Origin: Acidobacteriota bacterium
GTDB taxonomy: Bacteria; Acidobacteriota; Vicinamibacteria; Vicinamibacterales; UBA2999
Length of the DNA: 64,000 bases
Direction: 5' to 3'
Assembly (NCBI GenBank): GCA_030697165.1
Contig: JAUYQQ010000013.1
Span: 172,988 to 236,987, forward strand
Shown: in pieces, positions 46,585 to 54,784 of the stretch
Position numbering within the stretch: position 1 is the stretch's first letter
Layout of the letters: each line of letters opens with the position of its first letter
Translations under genes and position numbers: made by a program
Notes under the pieces: model-generated
What the model saw: the letters and a program-made list of their open reading frames with translations, nothing else
Told to the model about the DNA's origin: nothing
Database searches by the model: none

Positions 46585-47346
46585 GTGAAACCAGCAGCAT
46601 TTGTCGGAGCCGGAGTGGCGATTCTCGTCGGGGTGGGCATCGTGTTCATGGGCCGAAGAGAGCCGGAGCCGGCTCCGGCCGCAGCGCCCGTGACGGCGGC
46701 ACCGGCGCCGGCGGCCCGAAAGGCTGAGCCGCCACCACCCGCGCCGGCCGCCGAGCCCGCCGCGCCGCGCGCCGCTGCGCCCAGAAAAACCGCGCCCGCT
46801 CCGGCGCCCGTCGTCGAGGCGGCGCCGACCCTGGCCACGCTCAGGCTCGAGTCGGATGTGCCGGGCGCCTCGGTGTTCATCGATCGCCAGTTCGTCGGCA
46901 CCACCCCGCTCACCCTCGACAAGCTCGCGCCCGGCAGCAAGCAGGTGCAGCTCACGGCCGATGGGTTCGACAGCGTGCAGCGAACCGTCGAGCTGGCGGC
47001 CGGGCCGAACGCGGTCACCGTCCGCATCAAGGAAGTCCGCCTCGACGCGAAGGTCCCGGTGGTGCACAAGCACGCCATGGGCTCGTGCAACGGCATGTTG
47101 TCGGCGACCGTTGACGGCCTCAAGTACCAGACCGACAACAAGGGCGACGCGTTCACCCTGACTTATGCCCAGGCCGAACAGTTCGCGGTCGATTACCTGC
47201 AGAAGAACCTGCGGGTGAAGCAGCGGGGCGGCAAGACCTGGAACTTCACTGACAAGAATGACAACGCCGATGCCCTGTTCGTGTTCCACCGCGAGGTCGA
47301 GGCCGCGCGCAAGAAATTGGCAGAAGGCTACACGCCCGTCAGGTAA
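46585..47346 (+). CDS. PEGA-domain membrane-anchored protein
   Basis: 253 residues, GTG start. An N-terminal transmembrane helix (AAFVGAGVAILVGVGIVFM) is followed by a Pro/Ala-rich spacer (about 28-88). A PEGA domain (about 89-152) carries ATLRLESDVPGASVFIDRQFVGTTPLTLDKLAPGSKQVQLTADGF. A C-terminal domain of about 90 residues (VHKHAMGSCNGMLSATVDGLKYQTDN...FHREVEAARKKL) resembles a small PH-like module found after PEGA domains in Acidobacteria; that last match is from memory and tentative. Probably an envelope protein that spans the periplasm and binds surface-layer or peptidoglycan partners. It precedes htpX by 76 nt. Confidence 0.75.
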   Translation: MKPAAFVGAGVAILVGVGIVFMGRREPEPAPAAAPVTAAPAPAARKAEPPPPAPAAEPAAPRAAAPRKTAPAPAPVVEAAPTLATLRLESDVPGASVFIDRQFVGTTPLTLDKLAPGSKQVQLTADGFDSVQRTVELAAGPNAVTVRIKEVRLDAKVPVVHKHAMGSCNGMLSATVDGLKYQTDNKGDAFTLTYAQAEQFAVDYLQKNLRVKQRGGKTWNFTDKNDNADALFVFHREVEAARKKLAEGYTPVR

Positions 47347-47422
47347 CCCTCGGCTTTACCGCAGCATTCTCTCCAATTAACGTAATTTAACAGGCGGCAC
47401 CACCTTTGCTACTCTTGACCCC

Positions 47423-48304
47423 ATGAAACGCATCTTCCTGTTCCTGGCGACCAACATCGCCGTCATGATCACGCTGTCGATCGTGCTCAGCTTGCTGGGG
47501 TTCAGCGGCTACCTCACGCCGACAGGTCTCGACTACTCGGCCCTGATGGTCTTCAGCCTCGTGTGGGGCATGGCCGGCGCGTTCATCTCGCTGCAGATGT
47601 CGCGCTGGATGGCCAAGCGGGCCATGGGCGTCCAGCTCGTCGATGGCAAAAGCGGCCAGGCCGAGCTCGACTGGCTGCACCAGACCGTCGCCAACCTGGC
47701 GCGCAAGGCCGGGCTGCCGATGCCGGAAGTCGGCATCTACGACTCGCCGGAAGTGAACGCCTTCGCCACCGGCCCGAGCAAAAAGCGCAGCCTGGTCGCC
47801 GTCTCGACCGGCCTGCTCCGCTCGATGCGCCGTGAAGAAGTGGAAGGCGTGCTCGCGCACGAAGTCGCCCACATCCAGAACGGCGACATGGTCACGCTGA
47901 CGCTGATCCAGGGCGTGGTGAACGCCTTCGTGATGTTCTTCTCCCGCATCGTCGCCAACATCGTCCGGCAGATGGTCGACGAGAAGATTTCGACCCTGGT
48001 GTTCTTCGTCACGACGATCGTGTTCGACATCTTGTTCGGCATTCTCGGCTCGATGGTGGTGGCGTGGTTCTCGCGCGCGCGCGAGTTCCGGGCCGACGCC
48101 GGCGGCGCGCAGCTGGCCGGCAAGGCCAACATGATCGGCGCCCTGCAGCGGCTGATGCAGAACAAGGACATGGTCGACACCTCGCAGCCCCAGCTGGCGA
48201 CCATGAAGATTTCAGGCGCCCAGAGCGGGTTCATGGCGCTCATCTCGACCCACCCGCCGCTGGAAGTTCGCATCGCCGCCCTACAGAAGGCTCAGATTCT
48301 GTAA
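47423..48304 (+). CDS. htpX: HtpX-type membrane zinc metalloprotease
   Basis: 293 residues, the usual HtpX length. Two N-terminal transmembrane helices (4-26, 39-57), the zinc motif HEVAH (146-150), two more helices (about 156-215), and the third ligand Glu in SRAREFRADAGGAQLAG. It ends with STHPPLEVRIAAL, the conserved M48B tail. In bacteria HtpX degrades misfolded inner-membrane proteins together with FtsH. The downstream intergenic region starts a dispersed 31-bp element 4 nt after the stop. Confidence 0.95.
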   Translation: MKRIFLFLATNIAVMITLSIVLSLLGFSGYLTPTGLDYSALMVFSLVWGMAGAFISLQMSRWMAKRAMGVQLVDGKSGQAELDWLHQTVANLARKAGLPMPEVGIYDSPEVNAFATGPSKKRSLVAVSTGLLRSMRREEVEGVLAHEVAHIQNGDMVTLTLIQGVVNAFVMFFSRIVANIVRQMVDEKISTLVFFVTTIVFDILFGILGSMVVAWFSRAREFRADAGGAQLAGKANMIGALQRLMQNKDMVDTSQPQLATMKISGAQSGFMALISTHPPLEVRIAALQKAQIL

Positions 48305-48308
48305 AAAG

Positions 48309-48339
48309 GGACCTGCTCCCCTTTTACGGTTTGCGTAAG
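48309..48339. repeat. 31-bp dispersed start-proximal element (copy 2)
   Basis: It shares the GGACCTGCTCCCCTTTTACG start and CGTAAG end with copies 1 and 3. It lies 25 nt before the ATG of the TIGR00300 gene and directly precedes a second hairpin. Confidence 0.85.
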
Positions 48340-48340
48340 A

Positions 48341-48366
48341 ATAGGAGGAGCGAAAGCTCCTCCTAT
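48341..48366 (+). promoter_or_regulatory. 11-bp GNRA-capped hairpin that includes the start codon
   Basis: Arms 48341-48351 (ATAGGAGGAGC) and 48356-48366 are perfectly complementary around a GAAA loop. The 3' arm includes the A and T of the ATG at 48365. The only Shine-Dalgarno-like sequence (AGGAGG) is inside the 5' arm, so the hairpin could block initiation until opened. Confidence 0.65.
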
Positions 48367-49615
48367 GGTTTCTGAAACAGTCCAGGCTGAAGGCCACCTG
48401 ATCGACTCGGGCAATTTCCAGTCGATTCTCACCACCATTGTCGAACACGGGTCTGAATACGAGATCCTCCGCTTCGACGTCGGCCGCAAGAACGAAGAAG
48501 GCTCCCACCTCACCCTGCGGCTGACCGCCGACACGCCGGCACGGCTCCAGGACCTGCTGGCCCGCCTGTCGGTGTTTGGCTGTTACGTCGAGGGCACGCC
48601 CGACGTGTTGTTGCGGGAAGCCGACATGGACGGCGCCGTCCCGGAAGATTTCTATTCGACCACCAATCACCGCACCGCGGTGTTCACCGGTGGCGCCTGG
48701 GTGACGGCCGAGCGCCAGCGGATGGATGCCGTGCTGGTGGTTGACGGAGGCCGCGTCGCGTGCCGCAAGCTGCGCGACGTCCGCAAGGGCGACCGCATTG
48801 TCTGCGGCATGCAGGGCATTCGCGTCGCGCCCGACGTGCAGCAGCGCGACAAGCCCAGCTTCGGCTTCATGAGCAACGAGGTGTCGTCCGAGCGACGGGT
48901 CGAGACCGTCGTGGCCCGCATCGCCGACATGATGCGGCAGGTCAAGGCCACCGGCGGCCGGATCGCGTTCGTGGCCGGGCCGGTGGTGGTGCACACCGGC
49001 GGATCACAGTACTTCTGCGAGCTCGTCCGCCTGGGCTACGTTGACGCGCTGCTCGCGGGCAACGCCCTCGCCGTGCACGACATCGAGGTGGCCCTCTCAG
49101 GCACCTCGCTCGGCATCGACCTCAGCAGCGGCCACCCGGTGGAGCACGGCCATCGCAACCACATGCGCGCCATCAACGCCGTGCGCCGCGCCGGCGGCAT
49201 CGGCGCGGCCGTCAAGTCCGGCGTCCTGACCTCCGGCGTCATGCACGCCTGCCATACCCACCACGTGCCGTACATCCTCGCCGGCTCGATCCGGGACGAT
49301 GGTCCACTGCCCGAGACGATGATGGACCTGACGGCGGCGCAAGATGCGTACGGTGCCGCGCTGGCCGACATCGACGTGGTCGTCATGCTGTCGTCGATGC
49401 TGCACAGCATCGGCGTCGGCAACATGCTGCCGTCGTGGGTCAAGGTGATCTGCGTCGACATCAACCCCGCCGTCGTCACCAAGCTGTCGGACCGCGGGTC
49501 CACCCAGACAATTGGCGTCGTCACCGACGTGGGCTTGTTCCTCCACCAGTTGGCGGAACGTCTCAGACCTAACCACGAAGCACGCGAAGGGGACCCGAAG
49601 GACGCGAAGCATTAA
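48365..49615 (+). CDS. TIGR00300 / LOR-SDH conserved-domain protein (ornithine-cyclodeaminase-type)
   Basis: 416 residues. Family landmarks are EAEGHLIDSG-like QAEGHLIDSGNFQSIL, the N-terminal domain ending in FYSTTNHRTAVFTGGAWVTAERQRMDAVLVVD, and the NAD-binding C-terminal half with RIAFVAGPVVVHTGGSQYFCELVRLGYVDALLAGNALAVHDIE. It continues SGTSLGID, GIGAAVKSGVLTSGVMHACHTHHVPYILAGSIRDDGPLPE and VICVDINPAVVTKLSDRG. Members include archaeal ornithine cyclodeaminases (ornithine to proline) and the C-terminal part of cyanobacterial AgrE; that role is inferred here. The last about 14 residues (NHEAREGDPKDAKH) are encoded by a repeat element. A hairpin overlaps the start codon. Confidence 0.85.
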   Translation: MVSETVQAEGHLIDSGNFQSILTTIVEHGSEYEILRFDVGRKNEEGSHLTLRLTADTPARLQDLLARLSVFGCYVEGTPDVLLREADMDGAVPEDFYSTTNHRTAVFTGGAWVTAERQRMDAVLVVDGGRVACRKLRDVRKGDRIVCGMQGIRVAPDVQQRDKPSFGFMSNEVSSERRVETVVARIADMMRQVKATGGRIAFVAGPVVVHTGGSQYFCELVRLGYVDALLAGNALAVHDIEVALSGTSLGIDLSSGHPVEHGHRNHMRAINAVRRAGGIGAAVKSGVLTSGVMHACHTHHVPYILAGSIRDDGPLPETMMDLTAAQDAYGAALADIDVVVMLSSMLHSIGVGNMLPSWVKVICVDINPAVVTKLSDRGSTQTIGVVTDVGLFLHQLAERLRPNHEAREGDPKDAKH

Positions 49616-49664
49616 ACTTAGGTTTCTTCGAGTTCATCGTGGTTTCTTCGTGTCCTTCGTGGTT
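49571..49664. repeat. Inverted repeat of CACGAAG-type words spanning the TIGR00300 stop codon
   Basis: The left half (AACCACGAAGCACGCGAAGG...) is inside the coding region and supplies the last codons and stop. The right half (CTTCGTGTCCTTCGTGGTT) reaches 6 nt before the next gene. The repeat resembles 'ACGAAG' repeats scattered in several environmental phyla. Confidence 0.75.
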
Positions 49665-49669
49665 GCCTT

Positions 49670-50518
49670 ATGCACAAAACACTCATCACGCCATCGACGC
49701 TGGCCCAGCACGTGAACGACCCGAGCTGGGTGATTATCGACTGCCGCTTCGACCTGACCGATCCCGCTAAGGGCGAGGCGCTGTATCGGGCCGGTCACAT
49801 TCCGGGTGCGCGCTACGCCCACCTGGATCGGCAGTTGTCGGGTGAGAAGACCGGCACCAACGGACGCCATCCGCTGCCGACGCGAGAACAGATGGTCAAG
49901 AGCTTCAGTGAGCTCGGCATCGGCCCGCAGTGCCAGGTGGTGGCGTACGACGCCGACAGCAGCATGTATGCCGGACGGCTGTGGTGGATGTTGCGGTGGA
50001 TGGGCCACGACGGCGTTGCGGTGCTCGACGGCGGATTGGCGCGGTGGCAGCGTGAAGGACACGCCGTCAAGGGCGGCGTCGAGCCGTCTGCCGCGGCGCA
50101 GTTCAAGGGTTCGCCGCGCCCGGGTTGGCGGCTGTCGGTGGACGAGGTGGCGCAGGGGCTCGGGACCCCGGCGCGGCTGCTGGTCGATTCGCGAACGCCC
50201 GAGCGGTATCGCGGCATTGGCGAGACGCTCGACAAGGTGGGCGGTCACATCCCCGGCGCGGCCAACTACTTCTTTCAGCAGAACCTGGCCGACGACAAGA
50301 CCTTCAAGTCGCCGGAGGCGCTCAAGGCGCAGTGGGCCCCTATCCTGGAGGGACGGGATCCCAAGGAAGTGGTGGTCTATTGCGGTTCTGGCGTGACGGC
50401 CTGCCACAACCTGCTGGCGCTCGAACACGCCGGAATTCATGGCGTCAAGATTTTCCCGGGTTCCTGGAGCGAGTGGAGCGCCGACCCGGGCCGGCCGGTG
50501 GCCACGACCGAAGATTGA
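49670..50518 (+). CDS. Thiosulfate/3-mercaptopyruvate sulfurtransferase (tandem rhodanese)
   Basis: 282 residues, typical for two-domain sulfurtransferases. The N-terminal inactive rhodanese domain contains VIIDCRFDLTDPAKGEALYRAGHIPGARYAHLD. The C-terminal domain carries LLVDSRTPERYRGIGETLDKVGGHIPGAANYFFQ and the active-site loop CGSGVTAC with the catalytic Cys at 238. It transfers sulfane sulfur from thiosulfate or 3-mercaptopyruvate to cyanide or thiols in the cytoplasm. The loop CGSGVTA fits the thiosulfate-sulfurtransferase type. It may work with the sulfur operon 3 kb downstream. Confidence 0.9.
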   Translation: MHKTLITPSTLAQHVNDPSWVIIDCRFDLTDPAKGEALYRAGHIPGARYAHLDRQLSGEKTGTNGRHPLPTREQMVKSFSELGIGPQCQVVAYDADSSMYAGRLWWMLRWMGHDGVAVLDGGLARWQREGHAVKGGVEPSAAAQFKGSPRPGWRLSVDEVAQGLGTPARLLVDSRTPERYRGIGETLDKVGGHIPGAANYFFQQNLADDKTFKSPEALKAQWAPILEGRDPKEVVVYCGSGVTACHNLLALEHAGIHGVKIFPGSWSEWSADPGRPVATTED

Positions 50519-50561
50519 CCTGGCCGCCAACCCTCGGCCGGGTCTTCCCGTCCAAGTCCCC

Positions 50562-51668
50562 ATGACCCTTCGCATCCTGTTTACCCTGGCCATTCTGATT
50601 GGCCTCGCCGTGGCACCGTCCGCGCAAACCTTCCGCTGGGAGCCCAATCGCCGGACCGACGTCAGCGCCCAAGTGGAGCGCGCGCTCGAGCGGGCCGAGC
50701 GGCAGGTCGAGCGCCGCTGGCAGCAGATCGAGCAGCAATGGAAGCGCACCCTGCAGCGTTCGCTGAGGACGGGTGAACGCCAGGCGGCGCAAGCGGCGCG
50801 GATCGACCGCCAGGTCCGCCAGCGCGTCGAGCGCCAGGTCAACGCGCAGGTGCGCGCGGCCACCCGGTCGGCGGCCGGCTTCGGCTATCGATGGAACGAC
50901 CGCTCGTTCCACTACGTCGGCCAGACCGGCACCGACGCCGATCCCTGCGCCGGCAGCCGCGAGTGGGATGACAACGACTATCGCCGGCACTGCGAAGTAC
51001 GCGAATCGACCATGCCGGCCGGCCCGCTCACGGTGGATGCCGGCGCCAACGGCGGCATCACCGTCGAGGCGTGGGACCGCAACGAGATCCGCGTGCGCGC
51101 GGTCGTGACCGGCTCGGCCCGCACCGAAGAGCGCGCCCGCGAGATCGCCAACGGCGTGCAGGTGCAGTCGGGCGGCGGCCGCGTGTCGGCCACCGGGCCC
51201 GACCGGAACGAACGCCGCGAGTGGTGGTCGGTAAGCTACCGCATCAACGTGCCGCGCAGGAACGACCTTGACCTCAACGCGCGCAACGGCGGCATCACCA
51301 TCACCGGCGTCAGTGGCAACCTTCGCTTCGACACCACCAACGGCGGCGTGCGACTCACCGACCTGGCCGGCCGCGTGAACGGCTCAACCCGCAACGGCGG
51401 CCTCACCGTGAGCCTTGGCGGCGATCGCTGGGACGGCGAGGGCATCGACGTGCAGACCAGCAACGGCGGCGTCACGCTGGCGGTTCCCGAGGGCTACAAC
51501 GCGCAACTCGAGACCCGGACGGTGAACGGCGGCTTCCGCAGCGACATTCCGCTCACCATCCAGGGCGAGTTGTCCACGCGCCGCGGCATCTCGACGCAGC
51601 TGGGCTCGGGCGGTCCGACGGTCAGCGTGCGCACGACCAACGGCGGCGTGAAGATCGGCCGGCGGTGA
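50562..51668 (+). CDS. Exported DUF4097-type beta-helix protein
   Basis: 368 residues from the ATG at 50562 (signal peptide LRILFTLAILIGLAVAPSAQ). Residues 35-105 are a highly charged helical region (QVERALERAERQVERRWQQIEQQWKR) likely to form a coiled coil. From about 150 on, repeated strands with the pattern NGGIT/NGGV/NGGL (DANGG..., LNARNGGITITGVSG, DTTNGGVRLTDLAG, STRNGGLTVSLGG, QTSNGGVTLAVP, RTTNGGVKIG) match the DUF4097 right-handed beta structure of putative adhesins. Its function is unknown. It sits 43 nt after the sulfurtransferase. Confidence 0.8.
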   Translation: MTLRILFTLAILIGLAVAPSAQTFRWEPNRRTDVSAQVERALERAERQVERRWQQIEQQWKRTLQRSLRTGERQAAQAARIDRQVRQRVERQVNAQVRAATRSAAGFGYRWNDRSFHYVGQTGTDADPCAGSREWDDNDYRRHCEVRESTMPAGPLTVDAGANGGITVEAWDRNEIRVRAVVTGSARTEERAREIANGVQVQSGGGRVSATGPDRNERREWWSVSYRINVPRRNDLDLNARNGGITITGVSGNLRFDTTNGGVRLTDLAGRVNGSTRNGGLTVSLGGDRWDGEGIDVQTSNGGVTLAVPEGYNAQLETRTVNGGFRSDIPLTIQGELSTRRGISTQLGSGGPTVSVRTTNGGVKIGRR

Positions 51669-51860
51669 GGCCGGCGGCCCCGCCGCCGGTGGGGCTCGCG
51701 CCTTCGGCGCTGGTAGGGGTCGCTCGCGGCGCTCGCATCCTGGGGCTCACCTCTTTTGTGGGGGAGGCATTTCCCCACGAGGGGGCGAAGCCCCCGAGCC
51801 CTACGAAGGCAGGGCCGAGCCCGACGAGCGAAGCGAGCCCTGTCGCCGTGCCGAACTCCA
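51669..51860. repeat. GC-rich hairpin mosaic
   Basis: The gap before the MOSC gene is a chain of short palindromes, such as GGGGGAGGCATTTCCCC, GGGGGCGAAGCCCCC and GACGAGCGAAGCGAGCCC. The words GCGAAGC and GCTCGCG recur. A similar mosaic lies at 55545-55687. No gene is seen in it, although one reading frame is open through it. Confidence 0.7.
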
Positions 51861-51889
51861 CGATCAGGTTCGCAAGTAAACTCCCTACC

Positions 51890-52327
51890 ATGAGCGAACT
51901 GAGCCAGATCTGGGTCAAGCGGATGCACAAGGGCCCGATGGATCCGAGGACGACGGCGACCGTCGTGGCCGGCAAGGGCATTGTTGGCAACGCCAACCAG
52001 GGCGGCAAGCGCCAGGTGACGATCGTCTCCAGCAAGAACTGGGAGGACGTGACCGCGCCGCTCGGTGCCACGCCCGATCCGCGCCTGCGCCGGGCGAATC
52101 TGCTGGTGTCTGACGTCGACTTCGTCGACTCGCGGGGCAAGATCCTCAGAATTGGCAACGTCCGCATCCGCATCTACGGCGAGACTCGTCCCTGCGAACA
52201 GATGGAGGCCGCTGTCGCGGGCTTGCAAGAGGCCATGAGCGTTCCGTGGGGCGGCGGCGCGTTTGGCGAAGTGCTGGACGATGGCGAGATCGCGGTGGGT
52301 GATGCAGTAGAACTCGTCGCGCCGTAG
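51890..52327 (+). CDS. MOSC-domain protein
   Basis: 145 residues from the ATG at 51890; the open frame upstream is the hairpin mosaic. The MOSC fold is recognised from VAGKGIVGNANQGGKRQVTIVSS, LLVSDVDFVDSRGKILRIGNVRIRIYGETRPCEQM and AFGEVLDDGEIAVGDAVELV. The conserved Cys of the family lies in GETRPCEQM. MOSC domains are the sulfur- or molybdenum-cofactor-binding part of Moco sulfurases and mARC-type enzymes; a free-standing one may handle sulfur transfer. Nearby sulfur genes fit this, without proof. Confidence 0.85.
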   Translation: MSELSQIWVKRMHKGPMDPRTTATVVAGKGIVGNANQGGKRQVTIVSSKNWEDVTAPLGATPDPRLRRANLLVSDVDFVDSRGKILRIGNVRIRIYGETRPCEQMEAAVAGLQEAMSVPWGGGAFGEVLDDGEIAVGDAVELVAP

Positions 52328-52354
52328 GATCTGATTCCTGGTCCCTGATTCCTG

Positions 52355-53014
52355 CTAGAGGCCGAGCATGGCCATCGGCAGCCATTCCTTGAGCTTCGCG
52401 AGGTGCGGCTTGACCAGGGCGAGGTTAACTGGCGGCACCTTCGACTTCGGCATCTCGGGCAGCGACATGCCGGACTTCAGAGCGCCGTCGCGGGCCATTT
52501 GCTCGAGCGCCGACACGTCGAGGCTGCCGGCCAGCTCCATGCCTGCCGCTTCGTAGACCCGGAGCCGCACCCACGAGAACTCCTCATCCGAGAACTTGTG
52601 GACGTTCAGTGCGGTCACGTGAGCCTTGCGCCCCTCGGTATAGATGCCGGTGAAGTCGGAGAGCATCGTGCGCAGGTCGCTGAACGACCAGTCGGAGCGA
52701 TCGTTCTGCGCCCTCTGCTTCAGGATCTCGGACTTCTTCTCGAACTCGGTCCAGCGATCACCCAGTTCCGATCGCACGCGGCCTTGCACCGCGATAAAAC
52801 GCTCGACCTGCGACGAGGTCAGCTCACCCGAGGTCGGCGGCGCATACGGCGACTGGTTGTTGACCTGATCGCTCAGGGTCGACAATTCCCGGGCCCGCCC
52901 GAGGTAATCATCGAACACCGGCCGGGCCGCGCGATAGGCATAGAAGCCGGCCACGCCGAACCCCACGATGGCAATCACCAACACGATCAGGCAGCCGCCG
53001 AGAATCTTCCTCAT
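52355..53014 (-). CDS. Membrane-anchored hypothetical protein
   Basis: 219 residues. A single N-terminal transmembrane helix (ILGGCLIVLVIAIVGFGVAGFYAYRAA) is followed by a largely helical, charged extracytoplasmic region (VERFIAVQGRVRSELGDRWTEFEKKSEILKQRAQ, FSDLRTMLSDFTGIYTEGRKAHVTALNVHKFSDEEFSWVRLRVYEAAG). I do not recognise the family and no catalytic motif is visible. It lies 15 nt downstream of the ArsR gene on the same strand, so it may be the last gene of the sulfur operon. Confidence 0.7.
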   Translation of the reverse strand: MRKILGGCLIVLVIAIVGFGVAGFYAYRAARPVFDDYLGRARELSTLSDQVNNQSPYAPPTSGELTSSQVERFIAVQGRVRSELGDRWTEFEKKSEILKQRAQNDRSDWSFSDLRTMLSDFTGIYTEGRKAHVTALNVHKFSDEEFSWVRLRVYEAAGMELAGSLDVSALEQMARDGALKSGMSLPEMPKSKVPPVNLALVKPHLAKLKEWLPMAMLGL

Positions 53015-53029
53015 CGAACGACCAGTCTA

Positions 53030-53362
53030 TCAGCGCACGGCGGCCAGGTGCCTGGCCTGCGACGCCGCATGGCGCTTCGCCTGCCCGCACATGAGGTCGC
53101 AGAGCTGGAACACGCTCGCGTCGGCCAGCTGGTAAATCACGAACAAGCCGTCGCGCCGCCGGGTGACGAACCCGTTGGCATGCAGCAACTGCAGGTGCTT
53201 CGACAGGTTGGCCTGGTTCAACCCGGTTTCGGCGATCAACTCGCTGACGTTCAGCGGACCTGCGCGCAACACGTTCAGCACCTCGAGCCGCGCCGGTTCC
53301 GCCAGCACCTTGAGGCGCTGGGCCACCACGCGCAGCGTGTCAGGCGTGAGTGGCTTGCTCAA
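53030..53362 (-). CDS. ArsR-family regulator of the sulfur operon
   Basis: 110 residues. The winged helix has LAEPARLEVLNVLRAGPLNVSELIAETGLNQANLSKHLQLLHANGFVTRRRDGLFVIYQLAD. The only cysteines are C88 and C92 in FQLCDLMCGQ. Persulfide-sensing BigR/SqrR proteins use one Cys in the N-terminal half and one near the C-terminus. Here the N-terminal one is absent (LEVLNVL), so sensing, if any, would need the close CxxxC pair. The start overlaps the end of the CstB-like gene by 23 bp, making it the downstream, coupled gene. Confidence 0.85.
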   Translation of the reverse strand: MSKPLTPDTLRVVAQRLKVLAEPARLEVLNVLRAGPLNVSELIAETGLNQANLSKHLQLLHANGFVTRRRDGLFVIYQLADASVFQLCDLMCGQAKRHAASQARHLAAVR

Positions 53363-54770
53363 GGCGGCCCTCCACCGGCAGTCCCGCCGACTCCCACGCT
53401 GAGAAGCCGCCGGTCAGGTTCGTCACATTCGAAATGCCGAGGCGTTCGAGCAGCGACGCGGCAATGGCCGACCGCGCACCGGCCTGGCATTGCACCACGA
53501 TCGGCTGGGACGCCGGCAGGCTTCGACCACGTTCGCCCAGGTAGCCGAGCGGAATGTGAACCGCGCCGGGCAGGTGGCCCCCTGCCCATTCGGCGGCGCT
53601 TCGGACATCGACCACCGTGACGCCGCCCGAGGCGAGCTTCGCCTGCAACTCGGCGGCGGTGATCTGCGGCGTCGAGCGAAGTCCGTGACTGGCCGCGACG
53701 GCCGACGTGCCGAGCCAGCCGGCAATGCGATCGATGCCGATCGACGCCAACAGCCGCGAGACTTCCGGCAACCGGGCCGAGGTCGCCTCATCTGCAATCA
53801 GGTAGAGGTCCGCGGTGAACGGCACCAGCCAACCCGCCCAGGTCACAAACGAGCTGTTCAACGGAATATTCAACGTGCCGGGGACGTGCTGTCCGGCAAA
53901 TTGCTCGGCCGGCCGCGTGTCGACGACCAGCGCGCCGGCGGCCAGCAGCTCACCGAGCTTGCCGTCCGCCAGCCGCGGCGGCGCCTGGTACGGACCGAGC
54001 AGCGCGGGGCCTTCCTTGTTCACGCGCTTCATATTGGCAAAGTAGGCCGGCGGCTCTGGCTGCCCCTCGAGCACGCGCGTGACGAACTCGGCTTCGGTCT
54101 TCACGTTGAACGCCCAATTGAAGCGGCGTTCGTAGCCGAGTGTCGACGAAGGGATCGCGCTGATGCCCTTGCCGCAGGCCGAGCCGGCGCCGTGTCCCGG
54201 CCAGATCTGCAGCCAGTCCTCGCGCGCCGCGAACTTCTGCAGGCTCTTCCACAACATCCTCGCCCCCGCCTCCATCGTCCCCTTGAGGTTGGCGGCGCGT
54301 TCGAGCAGGTCGGGCCGGCCGACGTCGCCGACGAAGACGAAGTCGCCGGTGACGGCTGCGATCGGCTGGTCGGCGGCCGCGCCGTCGGTGACGAGGAACG
54401 ACAAGTGCTCGGGGGTGTGGCCGGGCGTGTGCAGGACATCGATGTGGATGTTGCCGATGGTGAGCCGATCGCCGTCGTGCAGCAGCCGGCCTTCCGAGGC
54501 AAACCCGTACTTCCAGTCGGCGTCGCCCTCATCCGAGAGATACAGCGTGGCGCCGGTCGCGTGGGCCAGCGCGCGCGACCCCGAGACGTAGTCGGCGTGA
54601 ATGTGGGTTTCGGTGACGTGCGTGATGCGGAGGCCTTCGAGCGCCGCGGCCTGGACGTACTGGTCGATGTCGCGGTTCGCATCGATCACGATCGCTTCGC
54701 CGTTGGCCTGGCAGCCAATCATGTAGCTGGCCTGCGCGATCGACGGTTCAAAGAAACGTTTGACGAACAT
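53340..54770 (-). CDS. CstB-like persulfide dioxygenase-rhodanese fusion
   Basis: 476 residues in three parts. First, an ETHE1-type metallo-beta-lactamase domain (1-240): ETHIHADYVSG (metal-binding His/Asp, 54-64), VLHTPGHTPEHLSFLV, GDFVFVGDVGRPDLL, and IWPGHGAGSACGK. Second, a rhodanese-like domain (about 260-350) that lacks the active-site Cys (LYLIADEATSARL). Third, a C-terminal rhodanese (about 375-470) with active-site CQAGARS (Cys428). This order matches CstB of Staphylococcus. It should oxidise low-molecular-weight persulfides to sulfite or thiosulfate. It is flanked by a TauE/SafE exporter upstream and ArsR downstream. Confidence 0.9.
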   Translation of the reverse strand: MFVKRFFEPSIAQASYMIGCQANGEAIVIDANRDIDQYVQAAALEGLRITHVTETHIHADYVSGSRALAHATGATLYLSDEGDADWKYGFASEGRLLHDGDRLTIGNIHIDVLHTPGHTPEHLSFLVTDGAAADQPIAAVTGDFVFVGDVGRPDLLERAANLKGTMEAGARMLWKSLQKFAAREDWLQIWPGHGAGSACGKGISAIPSSTLGYERRFNWAFNVKTEAEFVTRVLEGQPEPPAYFANMKRVNKEGPALLGPYQAPPRLADGKLGELLAAGALVVDTRPAEQFAGQHVPGTLNIPLNSSFVTWAGWLVPFTADLYLIADEATSARLPEVSRLLASIGIDRIAGWLGTSAVAASHGLRSTPQITAAELQAKLASGGVTVVDVRSAAEWAGGHLPGAVHIPLGYLGERGRSLPASQPIVVQCQAGARSAIAASLLERLGISNVTNLTGGFSAWESAGLPVEGRLEQATHA

Positions 54771-54784
54771 GGGGACTCCTTAGT

